DNA of 11,888 nt from Atopobium sp. UBA2090 (GTDB lineage Bacteria; Actinomycetota; Coriobacteriia; Coriobacteriales; Atopobiaceae): positions 7,184 through 19,071 of the forward strand of contig DCZG01000033.1 of assembly GCA_002331575.1 (NCBI GenBank), given 5' to 3'. The translations under genes were made by a program, and so were the position numbers. Below, piece after piece: positions 1 through 5,696 of this stretch. Numbering within the stretch: position 1 is the stretch's first letter; the number at the start of each line of letters is the position of its first letter. A model generated the notes under the pieces. The model did not search any database. It was not told where the DNA came from and saw only the letters and a list, made by a program, of their open reading frames with translations.

Positions 1-159
1 GTACACCCGCCTGAGAATACCCTGCTCCTCGAGGTCGCTCAGATCACGACGGATGGTGTCCCTGGAGGTATGGAACTCTTCGCACAGATTGTTGACGAGG
101 ACCCTTCCCGAGCCATAGAGCTCGTTCATGATCTGTCTCTGTCGCTCCTCTTTCAGCAT
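1..159 (-). CDS. DeoR-family transcriptional regulator, N-terminal part (cut by window edge)
   Basis: The minus strand reads from an ATG at 157-159 to the window edge, giving 53 residues that start MLKEERQRQIMNEL. This is the typical opening of a DeoR-family repressor. An N-terminal helix is followed by a winged helix-turn-helix whose recognition part (about residues 31-50) contains TSRDTIRRDLSDLEEQG, the diagnostic TxRRDLxxLExxG pattern. The sensor domain, a sugar-phosphate-binding fold in this family, lies beyond the edge, so the effector cannot be read. A GGGAGG ribosome binding site (169-174 on this strand) supports the start. The gene is divergent from hxlA with 166 bases between the two starts, so it is likely to regulate that operon and itself; a phosphosugar ligand such as hexulose-6-P, fructose-6-P or ribulose-5-P is an inference. 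Confidence 0.93.
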   Translation of the reverse strand, partial: MLKEERQRQIMNELYGSGRVLVNNLCEEFHTSRDTIRRDLSDLEEQGILRRVY

Positions 160-191
160 GGCAATCAACCTCCCTGTACCAGCATAGCCTG

Positions 192-220
192 AAACACGCA
201 TAAACACGCATAACACATGC
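192..220. repeat. Three tandem 10-base repeats, candidate DeoR operator
   Basis: AAACACGCAT occurs twice in direct succession (192-201 and 202-211), followed by a degenerate third copy, AACACATGC (212-220). A period of 10 bases places the copies on one face of the helix. The array sits in the divergent region between the deoR-type gene and hxlA and ends exactly where the putative hxlA -35 box begins. DeoR-family repressors commonly bind short direct or inverted repeats between themselves and their target operon. That this array is the operator is inference from position and periodicity. Confidence 0.5.
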
Positions 221-249
221 TTGTTAGTGCGCTATGGGCTTCCTACACT
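221..249 (+). promoter_or_regulatory. Putative sigma-70-type promoter of the hxlA-hxlB-manA operon
   Basis: A -35-like TTGTTA (221-226) and a -10-like TACACT (244-249) are separated by exactly 17 bases; each matches the consensus at four of six positions. The tandem repeats abut the -35 box on its upstream side. Transcription would begin near 256, leaving a leader of about 70 bases before hxlA. No transcription start data are available. Confidence 0.42.
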
Positions 250-309
250 GAACTCGAGAAGTGGGGGGGCGGCAGTCCGTCGCAGCTTACCCAGGTGGCC
301 AACAGCTCG

Positions 310-315
310 AGGAGG
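310..315 (+). promoter_or_regulatory. Ribosome binding site deciding the hxlA start
   Basis: AGGAGG lies 10 bases before the ATG at 326. The in-frame ATG at 317 is only one base away and the ATG at 338 is 22 bases away, so 326 is the best-placed start. It also gives the N-terminus expected for the family (MRLQMAID). Confidence 0.6.
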
Positions 316-325
316 AATGAGATCG

Positions 326-964
326 ATGAGACTTCAGATGGCAATCGATGTAGCTGACGTTGACAAGGTAATGGAGATGGTGGACAAGGTTCATGATGTG
401 GTCGACATCGTTGAGGTCGGGACTCCCGTCATCATGGGCTACGGTGTTGAGCCCGTTCGTCTCATCAAGGAGAAGTACCCGCAGCTGACCGTCCTCGCGG
501 ATACGAAAATCGCGGATGCCGGCAGTTACGAGTGCCAGGAGGCGTGCGATGCGGGGGCAGACATCATCACCGTCCTTGCCATATCCGACGACGGGACGAT
601 TCAGGGGGTCGCGGACACCGCGCATGCGAACGGGAAGCTCTGCATAGCCGATCTTCTGAGCGTCACGGAGATTTCGACGAGGGCGAGGAGACTCGAGCAG
701 CTCGGCGTGGACATCATCTGCGTCCATACCGGTGTCGACATGCAGGCTCACGGGCGGACTCCCCTGATGGACCTGGTGGAGCTCACGAAGGCGGTGGATC
801 CAGGAAAGACGGCCGTCGCGGGTGGTATCTCGATGTCTACCCTGTCGAGCTATACCGCGCTCAAGCCGGCGATCATCATCTCGGGAGGAGCCTTGGGCAA
901 GGCGCCTGACCTTCGCCAGGCGGTCATCGAGATGGAAGAGGCAATGAGGAAGGAGGAGAACTGA
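326..964 (+). CDS. hxlA: 3-hexulose-6-phosphate synthase
   Basis: This 212-residue protein matches the usual length of about 210. The family's reaction is the reversible aldol condensation of ribulose-5-phosphate with formaldehyde to D-arabino-3-hexulose-6-phosphate, in the cytoplasm. It is a single (beta/alpha)8 barrel of the orotidine-phosphate-decarboxylase superfamily. Visible residues are Asp8 (AID), Glu30 (VEVGTP) and the metal/catalytic motif ADTKIADAG with Asp59, Lys61 and Asp64. The segment VHTGVDMQAHG (133-143) is typical of HxlA; the homologous 3-keto-L-gulonate-6-P decarboxylases have an HRSRD-type sequence there, which argues against that function. AGGISM (165-170) and ISGGAL (185-190) form the phosphate-binding end of the barrel. 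The open frame extends upstream to 221, but that part has no family similarity and contains the promoter. hxlB starts one base after the stop codon. Confidence 0.93.
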   Translation: MRLQMAIDVADVDKVMEMVDKVHDVVDIVEVGTPVIMGYGVEPVRLIKEKYPQLTVLADTKIADAGSYECQEACDAGADIITVLAISDDGTIQGVADTAHANGKLCIADLLSVTEISTRARRLEQLGVDIICVHTGVDMQAHGRTPLMDLVELTKAVDPGKTAVAGGISMSTLSSYTALKPAIIISGGALGKAPDLRQAVIEMEEAMRKEEN

Positions 965-965
965 C

Positions 966-1526
966 ATGGGATATGCGGAAGATGCGATGACCGTCGCAAA
1001 GGAGCTGCGCTCGACCCTCTCGTCCATTTCCCCCGAGGAGGTCAACGCATTCGTCGACCTAATCGATGGGGCGGACGAGGTCTTCGTCAACGGTGCTGGT
1101 CGCAGCGGCTACATGGGAAGGGCCTTCGCCATGCGTCTCGTGCACATGGGGATGAGGGGCTATGTCGTCGGGGACACGACCACCCCCAACATCAAAGAGG
1201 GCGATGTGCTCGTTGTCTGCTCCGGTTCGGGCGAGACGGAGAGCCTTGTCTGCAACGCTCGCAAGGCGAAGGGCCTGAATGCGAAGGTCGCCCTCGTCAC
1301 CATCAACCCCGGCAGCACGATAGGCAAGCTGGCGGACGCCGTCGTAGAGATTTCGGCGCCATCCCCGAAATCCGCGAAGCCGGGCCAGATCCATTCCATC
1401 CAACCAGAGGGCTCGCTGTTCGAGCAGTCATTGCTCCTGTTCCTTGACCTCGTGATTATCCAGCTGATGAAGAGGCATGGTCAGACCACGGAGACCATGT
1501 TCGGACGTCATGCAAACCTCGAGTAG
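966..1526 (+). CDS. hxlB: 6-phospho-3-hexuloisomerase
   Basis: This is a 186-residue SIS-domain sugar isomerase, the usual length (Bacillus subtilis HxlB is 185). It interconverts D-arabino-3-hexulose-6-phosphate and fructose-6-phosphate and is the obligate partner of HxlA. Visible landmarks are the phosphosugar loop NGAGRSGYMGRAFAMRL (42-58), the second SIS loop SGSGETESL (86-94), the motif GSLFEQ (149-154) with conserved Glu153, and the C-terminus ETMFGRHANLE (176-186), a family hallmark that includes His182. The N-terminal helix (about 1-33) is the oligomerisation segment in this family. An AGGAGG ribosome binding site inside the end of hxlA (951-956) lies 9 bases before the ATG. The one-base gap to hxlA and the 17-base overlap with manA indicate one transcript and probably translational coupling. 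Confidence 0.95.
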   Translation: MGYAEDAMTVAKELRSTLSSISPEEVNAFVDLIDGADEVFVNGAGRSGYMGRAFAMRLVHMGMRGYVVGDTTTPNIKEGDVLVVCSGSGETESLVCNARKAKGLNAKVALVTINPGSTIGKLADAVVEISAPSPKSAKPGQIHSIQPEGSLFEQSLLLFLDLVIIQLMKRHGQTTETMFGRHANLE

Positions 1527-2427
1527 GGCGATTGCCCCACTCGTCCTCAAACCGAAGCGCATCTCGTATCTGTGGGGCTATGAGGAATGGTGCATCTCTG
1601 CGCACGCACGCGCCGATTGCCAGATTGTGGGCGGGGTATTCAACGGATGGACCCTCGGCAGGCTTTGGTCCGAGCATCGCGAGCTGTTCGGCGCTATCGA
1701 GGGGGACGTCTTCCCGCTGCTCGTCAAGGTCATAGACACCGACAGGGACGTCAGCATCCAGTTGCATCCTGACGACAGCTATGCGAGGGAGCACGAGAAC
1801 GGGGCATTGGGGAAGAGCGAGTGCTGGTACGTGATGGGGCTGAGCAGGGGAACAACGACTGCAGTTCTCGGCAATCAGGCCAAGGATCGTAAGGATGCCG
1901 AGCGGATGATTCGGGGTCGGCAGTGGAGCCAGTTCCTTCGCGAGGTTCCCATTCGCGTCGGGAGCTTCGTGCAGATCGATCCCGGTACGATTCACTCCGC
2001 CCATGGGGGGACACGATTCCTCGAGACGCAGGAGAACTCCGACATCACCTATCGGCTCTACGACTACGACCGTCTCGAGAACGGTGTGCCGCGTCAGCTT
2101 CATACCGAACAGGCCATCGCGTGCGTCAGGGCGCCAGATCCAACTCAGGTCGAGAATCCCCGGATGGAGGAACGCGAATTCGGGAAATACGCTCATCTGG
2201 TAGACCGTCCGAGCTACTCCACGGACATCTACGTCATTGAAGGAAAGATGCGCGCGGAGTTCCGACATGCGTTTACGACCGTCAGCATCGTAGCGGGCAG
2301 AGGCTCGATTGGCCGCGTCCCGGTCGAGGAGGACACGTACCTGATTCTCCCGTTCGGGCTAGGCCCGCACGAGTGGGAGGGGAATTTCACCGCGCTGGTG
2401 TCTTGGCCCCCTGACAGCCAATCATAA
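1510..2427 (+). CDS. manA: Mannose-6-phosphate isomerase, class I (short form)
   Basis: This 305-residue cupin metalloenzyme interconverts mannose-6-P and fructose-6-P. The zinc site is visible: Gln84 and His86 in SIQLHPDD, Glu104 in GKSECWYV and His162 in DPGTIHS. Arg182 lies in the conserved YRLYDYDR after LETQENSDIT. The protein is of the small Bacillus-like type, but the loop after the first Trp-Gly is shortened: LWGYEEWCISAH replaces the usual WGGTxLR stretch, a loss of about 15 residues. ATG 1510 was chosen because it fits the family N-terminus; it overlaps hxlB by 17 bases and has no strong ribosome binding site, so translation probably relies on coupling. ATG 1477 is in frame but deeper inside hxlB. 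A GDP-mannose role is possible, but the operon suggests feeding the fructose-6-P pool used by HxlB. Confidence 0.92.
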   Translation: MQTSSRAIAPLVLKPKRISYLWGYEEWCISAHARADCQIVGGVFNGWTLGRLWSEHRELFGAIEGDVFPLLVKVIDTDRDVSIQLHPDDSYAREHENGALGKSECWYVMGLSRGTTTAVLGNQAKDRKDAERMIRGRQWSQFLREVPIRVGSFVQIDPGTIHSAHGGTRFLETQENSDITYRLYDYDRLENGVPRQLHTEQAIACVRAPDPTQVENPRMEEREFGKYAHLVDRPSYSTDIYVIEGKMRAEFRHAFTTVSIVAGRGSIGRVPVEEDTYLILPFGLGPHEWEGNFTALVSWPPDSQS

Positions 2428-2440
2428 GCTCTCGACCAAG

Positions 2441-2471
2441 AGCCCCTGCCTCCTTGTAGTAGGCGGGGGCT
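2441..2471 (+). terminator. Hairpin after manA, likely terminator with a weak T-tract
   Basis: AGCCCCTGCCT (2441-2451) pairs with AGGCGGGGGCT (2461-2471), an 11-base-pair stem with one G-U pair and a 9-base loop. It starts 13 bases after the manA stop and precedes the promoter region of the next transcription unit. Only two Ts follow the stem, so intrinsic termination may be inefficient. Its position and strength still mark the end of the hxl-manA transcript. Confidence 0.55.
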
Positions 2472-2513
2472 TGCCATCTCGTGCGCGTTCGCCCAGGCCC
2501 TTGGCGGAGGCCC

Positions 2514-2544
2514 TTGTCCTTCCATCTGTCATGGGGTGCATAAT
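2514..2544 (+). promoter_or_regulatory. Putative promoter of the PRD regulator gene
   Basis: A CATAAT (2539-2544) matches five of six bases of the -10 consensus. TTGTCC (2514-2519) is a candidate -35 box, but the spacing of 19 is long. The -10 box lies between and partly inside the arms of an inverted repeat, which would suit repression or autoregulation. Confidence 0.35.
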
Positions 2545-2552
2545 GACAGGTG
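2523..2552. promoter_or_regulatory. Inverted repeat over the -10 region, candidate operator
   Basis: CATCTGTCAT (2523-2532) and ATGACAGGTG (2543-2552) are reverse complements at nine of ten positions, with a 10-base spacer. Arm centres are 20 bases apart, about two helical turns, as expected for a dimeric DNA-binding protein. It overlaps the putative -10 box. Which protein binds is unknown; the PRD regulator itself is the first candidate. The motif TGACAG recurs at 4811-4816 upstream of gatA. Confidence 0.42.
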
Positions 2553-2604
2553 TCGCAGGTGGATGGGGCCCGTGCGGATGGTAGGGGCACGACGAACGTG
2601 GGGC

Positions 2605-2611
2605 GGAAGGG
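2605..2611 (+). promoter_or_regulatory. Ribosome binding site deciding the PRD regulator start
   Basis: GGAAGGG lies 7 bases before ATG 2619. The alternative GTG at 2550 would add 23 residues rich in Gly and Arg with no family similarity, and would start inside the operator-like repeat, so 2619 is preferred. Confidence 0.55.
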
Positions 2612-2618
2612 CCGTGGC

Positions 2619-4697
2619 ATGAACAGCCGCAGCGTTTCGATCGTCAGAAAGCTCGTGAGCTCCGACGAGATGACGCTCTCGGGTCTTGCCGCATCCGCTG
2701 AGGTGTCCGAGCGGACCATCAGAAACGACCTGGATGAGATCAGCGCCTTCCTCACTTCGAAGGGTCTTTCCGCCCCTTGTTACTCGAGCGGGGGAAGAGT
2801 CTCCCTGTCCGACAATCCCGCCGAGGTCGAGACGGCGCTCCTCTCGCTCGGGTTCGACTCGTATCACCTCTCCAGGGAGGAGAGGACTGTCTGCGCCGCT
2901 ATCTTGCTTGTCTCGAACTCTGGCTATCTGACCCTCTCACAGATCGCAGACACCCTGCTCGTGAGCAGAACGACCATCATCAAGGAGATCGATGACATCA
3001 AAGCCTTCATCACGGGCAGCGGTCTCGAGGCGGTGTCCTATCCGAGCAAGGGCATCCGCGTAGACGGAGCTGAAAGCGCAAAAAGGGCCTTTCTCCTCAA
3101 GCTGCTCGCCTCCGTGGAGGGCGAGGACCGACAGGACTCCCTCGACAGGCAGCTTCCCGTCCAGGCAGGCGACAGAATCGTCATCAGGAAGCTCTTGTCC
3201 GAGCAGGAGCTTCGGCATGGGTGCTCGTTCTCCGAGGACTCCTTTCACGAGCTGGTCATCTATCTGAGAATCATGGTGAGCAGAAACCTCCAGGGCGAGT
3301 TCATGGAGGCCCAGCCTGTCGACGAGAACGATGCGTACCTCATGGCCCAGGACATCCTGCGGAGCGTCTCGCAGTACTGCGGCATCACGACGACCGTGGA
3401 CGAGGTGCGCTATCTGAGCTTGCTCCTCGACGGCGCGCGCTACCTCAAACGCTCGGGCGGCAGGCGAGATGCCCCACGGGTCCAGGTCCTCACCAGGCGT
3501 TTCATTGAGCGGATCTCGGACGAGCTCGGATGCGACCTCAACGGGGACTTCGAGTTCTTCGAGAACCTCTCCAACCACCTCGACTCCGTTCTCAGACCCG
3601 AGCCCGTGAACTATCCGGACACGCCGGTCATCCACGAGGTCATCGAGGACAACAGCGACGTCCTCGAGGCGGTCAGGAGCTGCGACGCGATTATCTCGAC
3701 GTTCGCGGGGAGGGAGCTCACCGAGCTCGAGATCGACTACATCGTGCTTCACGTCTGTGCCGCCCTCGAGAGGAAGAAGAACAAGGAGATCGCCTTCCAC
3801 GTGGCGCTCGTCTGCGGTGCGGGAATCGGGACCTCCCAGTTGCTTCTCGAGAAGCTCAAGAAGCACTTCAACTTTCGTATCGTCGACATCCTCTCGTCAC
3901 ACGAGGTCGGCTCCATCAATCCGAAGGACGTCGACCTCGTCATCTCGACCGTGCCCCTGAGGCACTGCAAGATCGACCACGTCGTCGTGTCGCCGCTTCT
4001 CACTGACGAGGACTACATTCACGTGGGCGCGAAGATCGATACCCTGAGAAACAGCAGGAACCTGCCGTCGCGCATCGAGGACGAGGTGCCGAGCGCGAAG
4101 GGTCTCATCGATCGGCTGGCCCCGGCGGTCCGAGAGGCGGACCCCGGGCATGCGCCGGCGGTCATGAAGGCGGTCAGAAGAGTCGTGCGGGACTATTTCC
4201 GAGAGCCGTGCACCGTTGCCGATGACGTGCTTTCTCCTTATCTCCATCAGCTTCTCCCAGGGTCCCACATTCGGCTCGACGTGGCATGCGACGACTGGCG
4301 AGACGCCGTCCGCGCTTCCGCCCAGGTCCTGCTTGACGAGGGCTACATCGAGCCCAGCTATATCGACGCAATGATTGCCAACATCGAGGAGAACGGACCT
4401 TACGTGGTCCTCTCGAAGGGCTTCGCCGTGCCTCACGAGGGCATCGACCAGGGAAGTCTTGAGACGGGGATGAGCCTCATCAGGCTTACGGCCCCTGTGC
4501 CATTCGACGCGGACGAGCTCGACCCCGTCGAGTTCGTCTGCTGCATGTCCGCTCCGGACCACAAGACGCACCTCAAGGCGTTCTTCAACCTCGTGAACCT
4601 CCTCAGAGACGATGCGTTCAAAGAGTCCTTGCGCCAGGCGGTGACTCCGGCGGACGCCGCCTCTGCCATCGAGCGATTCGAGTACTCACTTTCCTAG
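2619..4697 (+). CDS. PRD-domain transcriptional regulator (BglG/MtlR-type) with EIIB- and EIIA-like domains
   Basis: This 692-residue PTS-responsive regulator has the domain order of the MtlR/LicR/ManR DNA-binding class. An N-terminal HTH (about 3-50, with VSERTIRNDLDEI) is followed by a second Mga-like HTH (about 80-140, LVSRTTIIKEID). PRD1 covers about 185-285, PRD2 about 295-385, an EIIB-Gat-like domain about 390-480 and an EIIA-like domain about 520-690. PRD2 keeps both phosphorylatable histidines (His320 in SNHLDSVLR, His378 in IDYIVLHV). In PRD1 the equivalent positions are Tyr215 (VIYLRI) and Leu269 (YLSLLLDG). EIIB keeps the P-loop cysteine (Cys399, VCGAGIGTSQLL) and EIIA keeps its histidine (His606, FAVPHEG). 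It lies directly upstream of gatA on the same strand and most likely activates the gat operon when galactitol flux dephosphorylates it; this last point is inference. Confidence 0.92.
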   Translation: MNSRSVSIVRKLVSSDEMTLSGLAASAEVSERTIRNDLDEISAFLTSKGLSAPCYSSGGRVSLSDNPAEVETALLSLGFDSYHLSREERTVCAAILLVSNSGYLTLSQIADTLLVSRTTIIKEIDDIKAFITGSGLEAVSYPSKGIRVDGAESAKRAFLLKLLASVEGEDRQDSLDRQLPVQAGDRIVIRKLLSEQELRHGCSFSEDSFHELVIYLRIMVSRNLQGEFMEAQPVDENDAYLMAQDILRSVSQYCGITTTVDEVRYLSLLLDGARYLKRSGGRRDAPRVQVLTRRFIERISDELGCDLNGDFEFFENLSNHLDSVLRPEPVNYPDTPVIHEVIEDNSDVLEAVRSCDAIISTFAGRELTELEIDYIVLHVCAALERKKNKEIAFHVALVCGAGIGTSQLLLEKLKKHFNFRIVDILSSHEVGSINPKDVDLVISTVPLRHCKIDHVVVSPLLTDEDYIHVGAKIDTLRNSRNLPSRIEDEVPSAKGLIDRLAPAVREADPGHAPAVMKAVRRVVRDYFREPCTVADDVLSPYLHQLLPGSHIRLDVACDDWRDAVRASAQVLLDEGYIEPSYIDAMIANIEENGPYVVLSKGFAVPHEGIDQGSLETGMSLIRLTAPVPFDADELDPVEFVCCMSAPDHKTHLKAFFNLVNLLRDDAFKESLRQAVTPADAASAIERFEYSLS

Positions 4698-4800
4698 CGC
4701 GAGCAGTTCATTCTGAACGGTAGTCCTTCTCGCCGTGAGCGGTATATCCCTGGGTTGTCAGTCCAATGCAGACCAGCTCAGGATATTGGTTCCCTTTTTT

Positions 4801-4887
4801 GCACGAAACGTGACAGAAGTGCGACTTTTCGACCATCTACCTGCGCATATAGGATGGTCTTGCAAAGAAAGAAGCCAGCACGAAACG
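4801..4887 (+). repeat. Duplicated decamer upstream of gatA, candidate regulator site
   Basis: GCACGAAACG occurs perfectly at 4801-4810 and 4878-4887, 77 bases apart, both in the 217-base gap between the regulator gene and gatA. The first copy begins a weak inverted repeat, TTGCAC (4799-4804) against GTGCGA (4819-4824). The second copy ends 27 bases before the gatA start. The pair flanks the 4831-4859 inverted repeat. A role in binding the PRD regulator or a catabolite regulator is inference. The rest of the gap holds a short GTTCA/TGAAC hairpin at 4706-4718 and nothing else that can be recognised. Confidence 0.4.
4831..4859. promoter_or_regulatory. Inverted repeat in the gat operon control region
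   Basis: GACCATC (4831-4837) and GATGGTC (4853-4859) are perfect reverse complements with a 15-base spacer. Arm centres are 22 bases apart. Inside the spacer a TATAGG (4848-4853) could serve as a -10 box, though no good -35 box lies at the right distance, as is common for activator-dependent promoters. It could act as a DNA operator or fold as an RNA leader hairpin. Confidence 0.38.
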
Positions 4888-4903
4888 CCACGAGAAGCAA
4901 GGG

Positions 4904-4909
4904 AAGGAG
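4904..4909 (+). promoter_or_regulatory. Ribosome binding site deciding the gatA start
   Basis: AAGGAG lies 5 bases before ATG 4915. The open frame reaches back to 4735, but the extra 60 codons cover the operator-like repeats and have no IIA similarity. Confidence 0.6.
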
Positions 4910-4914
4910 CTGAA

Positions 4915-5382
4915 ATGATCTGGCAGGAACTGAACGAAGCACTCGTACTACCCGGAATCGACGCACCCTCGTCCGACGAGGTCATGCGCAAGGTGGGCGG
5001 TGCTTTCATCCGCGAGGGATATGCGAAAGACAGCTACGTCGACGCGCTCATCGCTCGCGAGAAGGACTTTCCCACCGGTCTCGACATCGACGGGGTGGGG
5101 GTGGCCATCCCTCACACGGACGTGAGCCACGTCATCAAGCAGGGAGTCGCGATCGCGACGCTGCGCGAGCCCGCCACGTTCGTCCAGATGGGAACGGATG
5201 ACGAGACGGTGGGCGTGAGCCTCGTGTTCATGCTCTGCGTCATCGAGCCAAACGAGCACCTGGAGCAGCTCAAGAAGATCATCGCCATCATCCAGGACAA
5301 GAAGGTTCTCACGGCAATTCTCGGCTGCAAGGATCCGCAGTCGATCATCGAAATCATCAAGAACAAGGAGGAGTCGCTATGA
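4915..5382 (+). CDS. gatA: PTS system galactitol-type EIIA component
   Basis: This 155-residue protein is a single PTS_EIIA type 2 (fructose/mannitol/galactitol) domain, close to the usual length of GatA (about 150). It accepts phosphate from HPr on His67 in VAIPHTDV and passes it to GatB. Other family marks are GYAKDSYVDALIAREKDFPTGL (35-56) and the C-terminal helix of regularly spaced Leu and Ile. Its stop overlaps the gatB start as ATGA (5379-5382), so translation of the two is coupled. It is cytoplasmic. The galactitol assignment rests on the adjacent gatC and gatD; alone it could be any IIA of this class. Confidence 0.9.
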   Translation: MIWQELNEALVLPGIDAPSSDEVMRKVGGAFIREGYAKDSYVDALIAREKDFPTGLDIDGVGVAIPHTDVSHVIKQGVAIATLREPATFVQMGTDDETVGVSLVFMLCVIEPNEHLEQLKKIIAIIQDKKVLTAILGCKDPQSIIEIIKNKEESL

Positions 5383-5657
5383 AGAAGAAGGTCATCGTCG
5401 CTTGTGGTGGTGCCGTCGCAACCTCAACCGTGGCAGCCAGCAAGGTCGTGGAACTCTGCAAGAAGAACGGTGTGGACATCGAGATCTGCCAGTGCCGCAT
5501 CTCTGAGATCGAGTCGAATCTTCCCGCCGACCTCATCATCACGACCTCCAAGGTCAAGCGTGACTACGGAGTACCTCTGATCACGGGCATGCCATTCATC
5601 TCCGGCGTCGGCGTCGAGAAGACGGAGAAGGCAATCCTGGACGTTCTCAGAGGCTAA
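5379..5657 (+). CDS. gatB: PTS system galactitol-type EIIB component
   Basis: This 92-residue protein is a stand-alone PTS IIB of the lactose/galactitol fold, matching the usual length of about 94. The phosphocysteine is Cys9 in the P-loop VACGGAVATSTVAA (7-20). It takes phosphate from GatA and gives it to the sugar entering through GatC. The ATG overlaps the gatA stop, with AAGGAGGAG at 5365-5373 as ribosome binding site. The later segments ADLIITTSKV and GMPFISGVGVEKTE are typical of GatB proteins. Confidence 0.92.
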   Translation: MKKKVIVACGGAVATSTVAASKVVELCKKNGVDIEICQCRISEIESNLPADLIITTSKVKRDYGVPLITGMPFISGVGVEKTEKAILDVLRG

Positions 5658-5696
5658 CGCCCCAACCATCAATCCCCCACGGGAAGGAACACCGCA

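Noticed and set aside
221..325. A 35-residue N-terminal extension of HxlA from the upstream start at 221
   Set aside because: The extension has no family similarity, covers the putative promoter, and lacks a ribosome binding site at that start.
326..964. 3-keto-L-gulonate-6-phosphate decarboxylase (UlaD/SgbH) as an alternative for HxlA
   Set aside because: The active-site segment is VHTGVDMQ rather than the HRSRD type, and hxlB lies next to it, so hexulose-phosphate synthase is far more likely.
4706..4718. A terminator after the PRD regulator gene
   Set aside because: GTTCA/TGAAC gives only a 5-base-pair stem with a 3-base loop and no T-run, too weak to call.
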